Below are positions 1 to 9,080 of a DNA stretch of 32,165 nucleotides, piece after piece. The position numbers were made by a program, and so were the translations under genes. Below the pieces are notes generated by a model that worked only from the letters and a program-made list of their open reading frames with translations, was not told the DNA's origin and ran no database searches. Position 1 is the first letter of the stretch. Each line of letters begins with the position of its first letter. Where the stretch lies: IMG/VR virus record IMGVR_UViG_3300020580_000288, positions 1-32,165 of that record; one strand, given 5' to 3'. Source of the DNA: a virus.

Positions 1-680
1 ACGGCATTCATACTAGTCTTATAAATCAACTGGTCTAAGTCCTCCAATTCGTGCTCACCCGTATTGTGAAAACCCAGCTGGCTACCAGATAGCAATTTTG
101 CGATATTATTGCTGCCTAGGTTCGACGTCATTACAACTATAGTTTTGGAAAAATCCACCACCGTACTGTTCCCTAAGGTCAAAACGCCTTTATCAAGAAT
201 ACCGAGAAGTGTTTGGTGGAACTCGGGTGCAGCCTTCTCTATTTCGTCAAATAATACTATGCTGATTTGTGGCAGGAACGGATTGCCTTGCAGGTGGGCT
301 TCCAGCTTCTCTTTTGTTAATCGGCTATTCGGCTTGTCAAATCCTAAGTAGCCTGGGGGGCTACCGATAAGTTTGGCGACTTCGTGCTCCCTTTGATACT
401 CGGCGCAATCTATCTTAACCATAGCCTTAGCATCACCGAATAAAGCTTCAGCTAGTGCCTCGACCAAGCGGGTCTTTCCTGAACCAGTAGGGCCTAGGAA
501 CAAAAGATTGGCCAGCGGTCTACGGGGGGCTTGAAGCCCCGCCATAAAAATTTCATACGCTAAAGTAAGTTGGTGAATCGCTCTTTCTTGTCCGATCACG
601 CGAGTCATCAAATCCAACTCTAGCTCGGTTGCTTTCTTAGACAGCTTATTTGGATTAGCTTTGACAACCTTCGGCTTCAT
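1..680 (-). CDS. ClpB/ClpA-type AAA+ ATPase, single-ring, partial (3' end outside window)
   Basis: An Hsp100-type AAA+ unfoldase; 226 residues are visible before the window edge. Walker A GPTGSGKT is at residues 63-70, the aromatic pore loop GSPPGYLG at 106-113, Walker B VLFDEIEKA at 142-150 and sensor-1 VMTSNLGS at 183-190. All match the second (D2) ATPase domain of ClpA/ClpB. The reading begins only about 30 residues before the VIGQ box, so the N-domain, D1 ring and middle domain are absent. The start is ATG at 678-680, preceded by AAGGA at about 6 nt, and the gene follows the glycosyltransferase stop after 13 nt. Hsp100 ATPases thread proteins through a hexameric pore to unfold or disaggregate them. 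A role in particle assembly or in remodelling host proteins is inference. The family call is firm; the phage function is unknown. Confidence 0.88.
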   Translation of the reverse strand, partial: MKPKVVKANPNKLSKKATELELDLMTRVIGQERAIHQLTLAYEIFMAGLQAPRRPLANLLFLGPTGSGKTRLVEALAEALFGDAKAMVKIDCAEYQREHEVAKLIGSPPGYLGFDKPNSRLTKEKLEAHLQGNPFLPQISIVLFDEIEKAAPEFHQTLLGILDKGVLTLGNSTVVDFSKTIVVMTSNLGSNNIAKLLSGSQLGFHNTGEHELEDLDQLIYKTSMNA

Positions 681-693
681 CTGGGGTCCTTGA

Positions 694-1467
694 CTAGAAG
701 GGTTCAAAATCTGTTGCATACCGGTCGCCGGGGCGAATCGTTTTAATAATCTCGCGAAGCCGTCGAATCCTATTTTCAATTCCAACCTCAAAATTCATGT
801 AAAGATCAAGCTTGTTGTAAAAACGAAATCCTTGATGAGCACAGATAGGCGTGTCGGGATAAACGGCTCGGCCACCCATCTGTCTAATTACCCTGCGAAT
901 CAACCCATCGTCCAAACTGCTTTGAGTATCCCAAGGACCAAAGCGCTCATCCATGTACTCGCGTAAACGTGTGAAATAGTCGTCGTTAATGTGAGGGATT
1001 AGGTTAGCGACTAGCTCCCGTTTCAAACAGGAGCCCGGATTGGTATAAAGGTCTGGATACAAAGGATAAAAATTCTTGTCCTTACGTCCACAGCTGGCTA
1101 AGACTTGATGTCCGTTTATGGCATTAAAGTGGTGCTCAAAAAACCCCACATGGACTAATACGTCTTCTTCGAGGAGTATAATGAGGTTGGCCCCCGTCTC
1201 GTAACCTTGTTTGATGGAATTCAAAATATTCCAACACCCACTCGGTGCTTCTACGTGGGGCTTGGCTTGAAAGATAAGGGCTTCTGGATAATACAAATCG
1301 CGGACATACTCAACCGATTCTAAGTCAGCTGAGTTGTCCGCGAAAATTCTAACGTCTAAGTTGTCTGGCCGATTACTATTCTGCAGCTTCTGGAGAGTTA
1401 AAGCTAACATCTCCGGTCTCTTGCAAACTGGCATCACTACTACGCAGTCTTGTCTTCTCTGGAGCAT
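694..1467 (-). CDS. GT-A-type (family 2-like) glycosyltransferase
   Basis: A 257-residue protein with the N-terminal beta-strand VVVMPVCKRPEMLALTLQKL typical of nucleotide-sugar glycosyltransferases with the GT-A fold. An acidic EEDVLVH segment occupies the place of the metal-binding DxD motif. Upstream in-frame ATGs exist (at 1566 and 1494), but the ATG at 1465-1467 has an excellent Shine-Dalgarno GAGGAG 7 nt before it, and translation from there begins just ahead of the first core strand. This start overlaps the preceding 75-residue gene by 92 nt in another frame. The TAG stop lies immediately before the ribosome-binding site of the ATPase gene. Likely roles are modification of a virion protein or of a host surface glycan; the donor and acceptor cannot be told. 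Family call good, substrate unknown. Confidence 0.75.
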   Translation of the reverse strand: MLQRRQDCVVVMPVCKRPEMLALTLQKLQNSNRPDNLDVRIFADNSADLESVEYVRDLYYPEALIFQAKPHVEAPSGCWNILNSIKQGYETGANLIILLEEDVLVHVGFFEHHFNAINGHQVLASCGRKDKNFYPLYPDLYTNPGSCLKRELVANLIPHINDDYFTRLREYMDERFGPWDTQSSLDDGLIRRVIRQMGGRAVYPDTPICAHQGFRFYNKLDLYMNFEVGIENRIRRLREIIKTIRPGDRYATDFEPF

Positions 1468-1603
1468 TCTTGAACTCCTCAGGATTATAGTCATCGAACG
1501 CTTGAGCCCACTTGTCTTGCGTGATGCCGCCTTCCGTTGTTGAATAAACTGCTTTAACCGCGCCACGTGCTAGCTTATCACCACTTCCTACGCCATGTGA
1601 CAT
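1376..1603 (-). CDS. small conserved-looking phage protein, 75 aa
   Basis: Function not recognised. The start ATG (1601-1603) overlaps the TAA of the preceding gene by one base (TAATG) and has AAGGAGA 7 nt upstream, so translation is well supported. The protein is hydrophilic and rather acidic in the middle (QDKWAQAFDDYNPEEF), with no membrane segment and no cysteines. Its last 30 codons overlap the start of the glycosyltransferase gene in a different frame, a long overlap for a phage. It could be a small virion or assembly factor, by position only. The 5' two-thirds are confidently coding; the 3' third could be an out-of-frame tail if a sequencing error or frameshift joined the two genes. 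Confidence 0.65.
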   Translation of the reverse strand: MSHGVGSGDKLARGAVKAVYSTTEGGITQDKWAQAFDDYNPEEFKNAPEKTRLRSSDASLQETGDVSFNSPEAAE

Positions 1604-1776
1604 TATTGTGTCTCCTTTTCATTTTGAATTTGAAGCTCTTTCGGCAAACCGGCCTCTAATTCCGCAGGCAATTGTTCCTTAGGGTCGAGGTCCCCCATCC
1701 AATTAAGTCCTACGTAATTTTCACGCGTGACCGGGATGTGGTGTGTCTTTAAATACTCTAATGTATAGTCCTTCAT
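1603..1776 (-). CDS. small phage protein, 57 aa (YLKTHHIPVTRENY type)
   Basis: A short gene with the start MKDYTLEYLKTHHIPVTREN, then a Trp/Gly turn (LNWMGDL) and an acidic C-terminal part. The ATG (1774-1776) overlaps the TGA of the giant upstream gene in an ATGA junction, and its TAA overlaps the next ATG, so it is coupled on both sides. From memory, small phage proteins with a pattern like xIPLTRENYLxLAYxGxPPxE are common near late genes; this one has the same layout (ITR/VTRENY, then hydrophobic-Gly, then an acidic Pro/Glu-Leu tail). No function is known to me for that group. Confidence 0.75.
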   Translation of the reverse strand: MKDYTLEYLKTHHIPVTRENYVGLNWMGDLDPKEQLPAELEAGLPKELQIQNEKETQ

Positions 1777-4700
1777 TTCTTACCTGCCAATCGAAACAAG
1801 CCGCCTTGACCCATAGCCTCCAAAAAGTCTTGAGCACTCATCTTGCCCAATCCCTTGGCCTTTTGGTTTGCCGCCATAGCCTCTGCAGCTTTACCAGCAT
1901 ATTGTCTCACAAGCTCGTGGGCTTTGTCAAGTGTTATTTTTCTATCCCCATACTGACGCCAAATATCGTCAATAGCCTTGGCGTGGGTACCAGGCATATC
2001 GCCCTTAGCCCCAATCCACTTCATTTCGGCTGGGAACATGCTCCGAATCTGCTCCCAGACGATTGATTGCAGCTGACGGGGTTGTACTCCCAAATCCCTA
2101 GCTGCGGCTCTGTACGCGTCTGCATACAGCGGGTAGGTGCCATTTACACCATTGAGTATCGAACCTGGGGCTCCAGCGGCCCCGAAATTGTGGAGAACTT
2201 CGGTAGACTTGCCAGAAAGCATGCGCTGAAGGGCAGCTGCCACGGCATGAGTGTCAATGGTGACGTGACCGGCTGGATTGTTCGGGTCTAAGATGTTGTT
2301 ATAGAAATTGCGCACCTTATGAGCATCGCCTAGGTTATTGCTAATGTTCTCGCGGCTGCCGTCTTCCAAAATGGATACGGCCTTGCCGATTTCGTTCAAA
2401 CCGCCCCAAGCAACCTTTTGTGGCTCGCCCGCGCCCGTCTTAACGATGCCTCGACCTTCACCAGTAGCTGGGTCAATCGATTGAAACTCGCGAGGATTAT
2501 GGGCTTCATCAAATAGGCGAATCCAAGCAGCCTTCTCAGGCAGCTCGGTTAAGTCCGATAGACGCTTACCTTCGATCTTTGGACCCATCTCCGCGAATAC
2601 CTTACCAGATGGGCGGTTGCCAATTTCGGCAGCCTTCGACATCATCTCTGGCGTAGCCACAGCGTCTTGCTGCTGATGGTAGATGTCATTAACGCGATTG
2701 GCCAAGCTAACGTTTTGGTCCCAATCCTTTTGAGGACTCATCGCCGCTACGACGCCAGCTAGCTGTTTTGTCGACTTCCCAAATTTGTCGGCTAGCTTCG
2801 AGACCATAGTATTCGCTGAATCATACCATTTAGCATTCGCTTCGCGTTGTTCCTTAGGAACGGCGTTATACAAAGCCTTCAAGTTCTCTTTCGTATGATC
2901 TTCAAATCGGTCTAAAACCTTTTGCGGGTCTTTGATATTTTCAGGAATTCGCATGCCTGGGTATTCGCGCACCAAATCGGCCATCTTCTTATCCATACCA
3001 GGAACGGCGGCTAGTGCCTCACGGCCAATCTTTAAGTCAGACGTTAATGGATTCTCCACAGCCTTAGCGCTAGATGGTACGCGGGTGGAGATAAGACCTT
3101 TTTGCTGGTCCTCGGTGCCCTCGACGTTCTTGCCGAAAGCAAAATCCTCGGGTTCAGCTTTGATGTTGGTCTTCAAATCATTCAATCGATCTTCTATCGG
3201 ATACTCTGGAAACGCAGTCTTCTTTCCTTCTCCGCCGACCGGGACAGTTTTGCCTTCTTGATTATCCCACAAAGTACGCTGGTCAAGTTTCCCAGCCATC
3301 GTCTTCGCAGTATTCAAATCGTTGGTCGACGCACCGATGTTTAGCTCAGGCTTCTCGCCTGTAGTATCCCAGCCTAGCTTAATGTCTGGGTGCAAGCCTA
3401 GCTTATCGCCATGCTCTTTAGCGTAGTCTTGAAAGTCTTGCGCGGTCGGATTGGCTTCTAATGGCTTGCGAGCCTCGGGTAGAATCTCGAAGCCGTAACG
3501 CTTGGAAGGAGCCTCAGGATTTAATGGGTTGATACCGCCAGCGGGCTGCTTTTTTAAGTCGATGTTCTGAGCCCAATCTTCGGGTTCTTCCTGGATTGGA
3601 GACAAATCCATCTTACTTTCAGCAGGAACATTTGCAATATCGGAGTACCCAGACCAAATCTTAGCGGGAATTGTTTGCTTACCCTCTTGATGAGCTTGCA
3701 CAATTCGGTGCATACCATCTTCAACTAAGTACTGCCCATTATCAGGATTATAGACGATACTTACAGGACCTTCGGTTTTACTACCGGCTTTTCTAAAATA
3801 ATTTGACGCAGCTTGATTATACTGGCGCTCTCCAACTGCTATCTTTGAAAGGGGGATTTCTGTCTCAACAGCTTCATCCTTAGGAATTCCTTTTTCTATT
3901 CCTTTTGGTGGAGTCCATTCTGCAGTAGAAACATTTGTCTTCAGTACTCCTGCAGCTTGGTCGGGGTGAGCGCCGATTTCACGCAGCATTGAATCAACGT
4001 CGCGAGGGCTGGCAAATTCTTTAGCGGCTGACTTACCACCTGACTCCCCAACCTCTATCAAAAGGTTGCCGTCTCGACCAAGACCTCTGCCAACAGCCTG
4101 TCTCAAGGCCGATACCTGGTCTTCGGTTACGCCTTTTGCGGGAACGGACGCGACTAATTCCTTACCAGCAACAGATTGACGAAAACGCGTTCTAATTGCG
4201 CCGGTGTCACGCAAGAATCCAATTCGATTATCTACAGGTTCCATTTTTCCAGTTTCAGGATTATGAATTTCTGTATTCTCCGAACGCGTCATCTTAGCGC
4301 CGACTGCCTCCGCATCGCCGCCGCGATTGGTTGCAGATTCAATAGCAATAGGATGTTCTATGGAACCTAGATGAATAAACTTTCCATCAGGAGTAATAAA
4401 TGATGCGCCATTCTTAACACCCGTCGGGTCCGTAGACACACCAAATTTTTCAGCTACTTTTTGAAGGTCGGAATGATACTCTTCTTTCTCAGCCTTTATG
4501 TTCGTCTTCAACCCTTCTTCTAGTTCATTCGGCTTGTGAAACTCTTCAGGCAGCAACCCAGCCTTGTTCTTAGCGTACGGTCTCTCGGCTGGAGGAACAA
4601 ATCCTTGCTCGCCCTTCGCAGGAATCTTACCCTCTGCGTTCCTCAAGTGCTCGCCGAAATTAACCCACGAATTCTGGCCGCGAGTCTCTGTAGTAAGTGC

Positions 4701-7700
4701 AGGAACGGCTTCAGGCGAGAACATTTGACGGTGAACGTTCCAAGCATTCTCTTCGCCCTTTGGACCAAACTGAAAGTCGTGGGCTGCGTGTCCGAATAAA
4801 TCATGGACGGCTCGCAGCTTGTCGTTATAGCTCAATCCAGTTTTAGAATCAATGGCAGCCAACGGATGGTCCGCAGGAATCTCTCCGCCTTGGAAGAAAT
4901 ACAAGTGCTTGTTGTTCTTCACGTCCGCAGTCATCTCTTTCGAGTTAGCGTACGGTTGGCCTTCTTTAGTCCAAGGCTCAAACTTAATGCCCATCTTATC
5001 TTGAGCATAGTTCCACTGATCGTCGATATCCTTCTTAGCTGCACCGTAGGCCTTTTGTACAGCGGAGTCGGTAGGGTTGTGTGGCATAGCCTCAAATGCT
5101 TGTGCAATTCGGTTGGCTACCTCAGGACTGTGGGGGATTGGCTTCGCGTCGACTGCAGGCTTACCAGCCAATCGATTGAATTCATCCGCGTGCTCAGCGA
5201 TTGTCTCGGGCTCTTTTTCCGCACGAGCTTCGGTCTTCAACCCACCGTGGATAGCTTCATCATACCCAGGCTCGCCTTTCTTAGGAATTCTCGATTCCTC
5301 CGGGCGAGCTTTTAGATATTCTGCCCTACTTTTTCGCAACTGCTCCCGAACGTTTTCTGCCGAAATCTTATCCGTAGGCAGGGCTAAAGTCGAGCCAGTT
5401 GTCGGGTCATGGAAATAGGCTAAATCCTTCAACCCTAGTTCCACATCACCTTTCTGAATGCCGCCAGGGATGCCGCCGCCTTCTTTAATTGCAGCGTCGT
5501 GCTCACCTGTGGTACGTTCGGGCGGAACCGTACGGCCTGCCTTGTAAGGGACACGAGCCTCTACTGCAGTCGGCTTTTCCCTGTTCTGTCTCATCCACTC
5601 ATTTTGCAAAACGTTTTCGAAGCCTAGGTCTTTTATCTTTTTCTCAATCTCGGGATGTGCTTTAAGTTCGGGAATAATTTCCGTAATCGCAGGAGCTTCC
5701 TTGTCCTTGATCTCGGTCTTTAATCCTCTGCTTCCTCCGGTTTCGCTTCCAGCACCAGCTCCCGCTTCATTGGAAGGTCGTGCTCCTTCCGCATTTTTAT
5801 TCGGAACTTTGCCTTGTCCTCCGGTGACGTCTTTTCCGCCACCCTTTCCAGTTCCTGTAATAGTCGACTCTTTGTTACTAGGGCCATTTCCGCCACCTCT
5901 CGCTTGTCTAACTTCTTGTACCGCTTGACCAATGGTTTCTGGGTGCAAGTGTAATCCCTCGTCCAAGCCAGCTTGACGCTGACTTGTGTATCGTTGGATT
6001 ATATCCTTAACTCCAGGGGTTGTCAAGACCTCTCTTGCCTTTAGTTCCGCAGCCTTGGTCATCATGCCAATTTCTGCAGGACCGAAACCAAATTTCTTCA
6101 AAATAGACTTTATACGACTTATATCGCCTGACGCGCCTGGATTCTTTTCAACAGGTACACCGTGAACAATTTCTTCCGCGATTGGACCGCCATAGAATAT
6201 GGCAAGAATATCAGGCAATCCCGCCATCAACTTAGCGTCGTCCCACTTTCCATTCTCATCTTGGAATGCAGACTTATCCCAACGAGCTTCGGCGGCAGCA
6301 CCTTCATCTATCTTTGGGTGCAAATGGCTGATAACGTCTCCGGTCCCGTGACCGAACTCGTCAACCATAATCTGGTGACCTAATTCATGAGCACGCAATC
6401 TCGGACCCGTGTAGCCTTTGCCTACGTAGTTTGCGGGCAGCTCTAACTCGTCTTCCGTATCGAATGGAATTGCTGCATTCGTATTCAATCCAGCCGCTTC
6501 TTTTTCTTCCTTTTCTTTCGCCGCTTCCTTAGCGGCAGTTTCAGCTTCCTGGGCAGCTTTCTCTGATGCCTTCTGCTGGTCCAATGCTTGCTTCTGAGCT
6601 TCTTTTTGAGCCTTAGCCGCGTCTACTTTTTGCTGTTTTTCCAAGTTAGCGCGTTGCTCGGCTTTGGTAGAATTCACCTTATCGAGCAAACGCATTTGTT
6701 CTGGTGTTGGAGGCTGGCCCTTATCTGCGGCAGCTTGAATATCACCAGCGAAACGGTTTTCTAACTCGTCAAAAGGAACCGAACCAACCAACTTCCCATA
6801 ATGCGAAGATAGTGCAGCATACAATTTGTGATTTACCGATGGTCCTCCGCTTACCGATGACTGCCCACCAAACATAGTTGGTGCAGACATACCAGGTGCA
6901 CCAGCTGGTGCAGTTGGCGTTGGGGGTACCGGAGCTGGGCCAGCAGGAGGTGCTGGTGGCGTAGGAGGAGGCGTGCCAAATTCTGGCGCAGTTACCGAAG
7001 CCTTAGGATTCTTAGCCGCGATATCAGCTGCGCGATTGACATTAATAGTAGGGTTGCCTACGTTTTGACGAATCTGATCGCCTAATATAGCGGCTCCGAC
7101 AGCGGCTCCGCTAATTGGGTGACCTAATGCAATTGCAATAACCGTCGACGGAACGCCAATCTTCTTCATCAAGGAGCTAAAGACGGTACCGTTGCCCATG
7201 TCTTCGGCTTTCTTTTGAGCGCCGTAAAGGCTATCACGAATATCGATTAAGTTAGCTTCCTTCTGACGCCATTCCTTAACGCCTTTAACGTTCTTAGCAT
7301 CATAGTGCTCGTCGATTGCTCCGCGCAATTCATCGGCAGCTATTCTTGCTCCAGCCTTATAAGCATCTGTGGTAGGACGAGCGTTGGTGTTATATTGAGG
7401 AGCCGCGTCAATATTCAAACCTTGACGCGTGTTCTCGGCCTCGAATAGATTAGGCGCACGCTTTGCGTACGTTGGTTTACCGTTGGGGCCTATGCCCGTT
7501 TGATCGCCGCGTTGCAAGATACGATTAATGACGTCTTCCTTGGCTGCTTCTACATCCTCTGGAGAACCGTACTTGCCTGCATTGTCGGCAAAGAAGGTAT
7601 CCATGCTCTTACGAATACGTTGCTCCAAATCTGGCACAACTGATTCTTTCGAACCTTGGGTCGCCTTAGCTTTCGCTTGCAGTTGGGTTTCATTTTCTTG

Positions 7701-9080
7701 AATGTGACGGTTGATTGCATCCCCTAATGTCTTAGGGTCTTCGATATTCGGATTCTTGTTCAAAATACCTTGCAAATCTTCGCTTACATTTTCAATCTTA
7801 TCTTTGTGTGCTTGATAAGTCTTCGGAGTGACTTTGCTTGCACGTAGGATGGCTGTATTGAAATCATTGGTTCTACCAATAAGCGGTCCAAGCGTATCAG
7901 CCGTTGCACCTGCAATGGCCTTCGCGCCTTCTACCGTAGCCTTGGCGACCTCTGGGATATTTTGAACGGCCTCGACGCTCTTTTGCGCAGCGTATCTAGT
8001 GGTCTCTTTAACCGCGTCCCCGACCGCTTTACCGACTGGGTCCGGATGACCCGTGCCCGCGTGGTAAGCGGCGGCGTACGCCATATAAGCGCTAGCCGCA
8101 GCCTCGGCGGCTTGTTCCTTGGCTTGCCAAAGAATCTGCTCTGCCTTCGGTTGGTCGCCAGCTTGCACGGCAGCATCGTAATCTTTCTTAGCTTGAACCA
8201 ATCCTGGAATTTGCTGTGCCGTTCCAACAGCCATTTGACCAGCAAAATATGCCGATACAAGTCTTGGGGTTGCGGCAACAACTTTTCCAAGCATGCCTAA
8301 TTGAGGCGCGACTTGAGCGGCTTCTCCAAGGAAACCTAATCCTTGAGTGCCCGCTAATATCATCAAGTTTTCTTCGCTGGTTAAACTGCCCGCCATGCGA
8401 GCTAAGCCATACAAGATAGGATAATCTTCTTTTACGCCAGCCGACGACACAAACAGCTTCTCAGGAGATAGTAGACGCGTTCCGCCCTCGGCATATTCCT
8501 TAGCGTTTCTAGCCTCGAACTGTGCGTCTGCTCTAGAGCGGTCGATGTGTTGCTTTTCAATGGCTACTTGATCGGGTTCCGTCGAAGCATTGCGAGCCTT
8601 TAATCTAGCAACGGCTTCTTCATTCGTTGCCGCTGGTGGTACCGTCTTATCTGTAAATTTTTGTGCGATATCATACGGCAGCCAACCAGGCCCTTCATTA
8701 TCTAATACCGCATTCTTGACTCTACGCGCAGCTTCAGTCAACGGTGCAACGATATTTTGATGGAACCAACCCTCTTCAGGTTGAACTGGAGCGTTGGGGT
8801 CAAACTTCGGCTTGGTATCTGTTTGGTCCAATGCTTGAATAGGAGCATTTGGGTCGAACTTCACCTTTGGCTGAGCATTGTCCAAAGCTTGAATTGGAGC
8901 GGTTGGGTCGAATTTTGGTCTAGATGCTGGTGGCGCAGTTTCCATATCTGAAACAGGACCTAGCTTCTTACCTGATATATCATAAGCTATGCCGTCTTCG
9001 ATTTTTGTCGCAGTTGGGTACTGGGAGGGAGTTTGGATGTCCGTTTGGGGACCTGATTGAACCTGCTCTGGGTCAGCCAT
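1773..9080 (-). CDS. giant polyvalent virion protein (gp16-like position) with M41-like metallopeptidase and several effector-like modules, 2435 aa
   Basis: One uninterrupted 2435-residue reading frame in the place of T7 gp16, the largest ejected internal protein. In order: three FDPNAPIQALD-type repeats (about 45-100); hydrophobic segments (about 220-290 and 660-690); a Pro-rich hinge (about 700-735); a Lys/Gln/Ala coiled coil (about 805-870); a metallopeptidase-like domain with HELGH at 898-902, GGPIAEE to 970 and GASGD ending at D986, the arrangement of FtsH (M41) peptidases; a DPTTGSTLALP module (about 1200-1240); an HDLFGHA module (H1426, with TTETRGQNSW near 1464); a FITPDGKFIHLG module (about 1545-1700); a ParB-like VEDGMHRI module (D1788); and a C-terminal domain with AAMSPQKDW (S2115) and TIDTHAVAAAL (D2276). 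Five LKTxxxAE linkers lie between modules. Its length and mosaic fit the 'polyvalent proteins' described by Iyer and co-workers. Ejection with the genome is inference from position. Confidence 0.8.
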   Translation of the reverse strand: MADPEQVQSGPQTDIQTPSQYPTATKIEDGIAYDISGKKLGPVSDMETAPPASRPKFDPTAPIQALDNAQPKVKFDPNAPIQALDQTDTKPKFDPNAPVQPEEGWFHQNIVAPLTEAARRVKNAVLDNEGPGWLPYDIAQKFTDKTVPPAATNEEAVARLKARNASTEPDQVAIEKQHIDRSRADAQFEARNAKEYAEGGTRLLSPEKLFVSSAGVKEDYPILYGLARMAGSLTSEENLMILAGTQGLGFLGEAAQVAPQLGMLGKVVAATPRLVSAYFAGQMAVGTAQQIPGLVQAKKDYDAAVQAGDQPKAEQILWQAKEQAAEAAASAYMAYAAAYHAGTGHPDPVGKAVGDAVKETTRYAAQKSVEAVQNIPEVAKATVEGAKAIAGATADTLGPLIGRTNDFNTAILRASKVTPKTYQAHKDKIENVSEDLQGILNKNPNIEDPKTLGDAINRHIQENETQLQAKAKATQGSKESVVPDLEQRIRKSMDTFFADNAGKYGSPEDVEAAKEDVINRILQRGDQTGIGPNGKPTYAKRAPNLFEAENTRQGLNIDAAPQYNTNARPTTDAYKAGARIAADELRGAIDEHYDAKNVKGVKEWRQKEANLIDIRDSLYGAQKKAEDMGNGTVFSSLMKKIGVPSTVIAIALGHPISGAAVGAAILGDQIRQNVGNPTINVNRAADIAAKNPKASVTAPEFGTPPPTPPAPPAGPAPVPPTPTAPAGAPGMSAPTMFGGQSSVSGGPSVNHKLYAALSSHYGKLVGSVPFDELENRFAGDIQAAADKGQPPTPEQMRLLDKVNSTKAEQRANLEKQQKVDAAKAQKEAQKQALDQQKASEKAAQEAETAAKEAAKEKEEKEAAGLNTNAAIPFDTEDELELPANYVGKGYTGPRLRAHELGHQIMVDEFGHGTGDVISHLHPKIDEGAAAEARWDKSAFQDENGKWDDAKLMAGLPDILAIFYGGPIAEEIVHGVPVEKNPGASGDISRIKSILKKFGFGPAEIGMMTKAAELKAREVLTTPGVKDIIQRYTSQRQAGLDEGLHLHPETIGQAVQEVRQARGGGNGPSNKESTITGTGKGGGKDVTGGQGKVPNKNAEGARPSNEAGAGAGSETGGSRGLKTEIKDKEAPAITEIIPELKAHPEIEKKIKDLGFENVLQNEWMRQNREKPTAVEARVPYKAGRTVPPERTTGEHDAAIKEGGGIPGGIQKGDVELGLKDLAYFHDPTTGSTLALPTDKISAENVREQLRKSRAEYLKARPEESRIPKKGEPGYDEAIHGGLKTEARAEKEPETIAEHADEFNRLAGKPAVDAKPIPHSPEVANRIAQAFEAMPHNPTDSAVQKAYGAAKKDIDDQWNYAQDKMGIKFEPWTKEGQPYANSKEMTADVKNNKHLYFFQGGEIPADHPLAAIDSKTGLSYNDKLRAVHDLFGHAAHDFQFGPKGEENAWNVHRQMFSPEAVPALTTETRGQNSWVNFGEHLRNAEGKIPAKGEQGFVPPAERPYAKNKAGLLPEEFHKPNELEEGLKTNIKAEKEEYHSDLQKVAEKFGVSTDPTGVKNGASFITPDGKFIHLGSIEHPIAIESATNRGGDAEAVGAKMTRSENTEIHNPETGKMEPVDNRIGFLRDTGAIRTRFRQSVAGKELVASVPAKGVTEDQVSALRQAVGRGLGRDGNLLIEVGESGGKSAAKEFASPRDVDSMLREIGAHPDQAAGVLKTNVSTAEWTPPKGIEKGIPKDEAVETEIPLSKIAVGERQYNQAASNYFRKAGSKTEGPVSIVYNPDNGQYLVEDGMHRIVQAHQEGKQTIPAKIWSGYSDIANVPAESKMDLSPIQEEPEDWAQNIDLKKQPAGGINPLNPEAPSKRYGFEILPEARKPLEANPTAQDFQDYAKEHGDKLGLHPDIKLGWDTTGEKPELNIGASTNDLNTAKTMAGKLDQRTLWDNQEGKTVPVGGEGKKTAFPEYPIEDRLNDLKTNIKAEPEDFAFGKNVEGTEDQQKGLISTRVPSSAKAVENPLTSDLKIGREALAAVPGMDKKMADLVREYPGMRIPENIKDPQKVLDRFEDHTKENLKALYNAVPKEQREANAKWYDSANTMVSKLADKFGKSTKQLAGVVAAMSPQKDWDQNVSLANRVNDIYHQQQDAVATPEMMSKAAEIGNRPSGKVFAEMGPKIEGKRLSDLTELPEKAAWIRLFDEAHNPREFQSIDPATGEGRGIVKTGAGEPQKVAWGGLNEIGKAVSILEDGSRENISNNLGDAHKVRNFYNNILDPNNPAGHVTIDTHAVAAALQRMLSGKSTEVLHNFGAAGAPGSILNGVNGTYPLYADAYRAAARDLGVQPRQLQSIVWEQIRSMFPAEMKWIGAKGDMPGTHAKAIDDIWRQYGDRKITLDKAHELVRQYAGKAAEAMAANQKAKGLGKMSAQDFLEAMGQGGLFRLAGKK

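Noticed and set aside
4803-5315. A 170-codon open frame on the plus strand opposite the giant protein
   Set aside because: It is antisense to a clearly coding region, lacks a ribosome-binding site and motifs, and is explained by codon composition. The same holds for every other plus-strand frame in the window.
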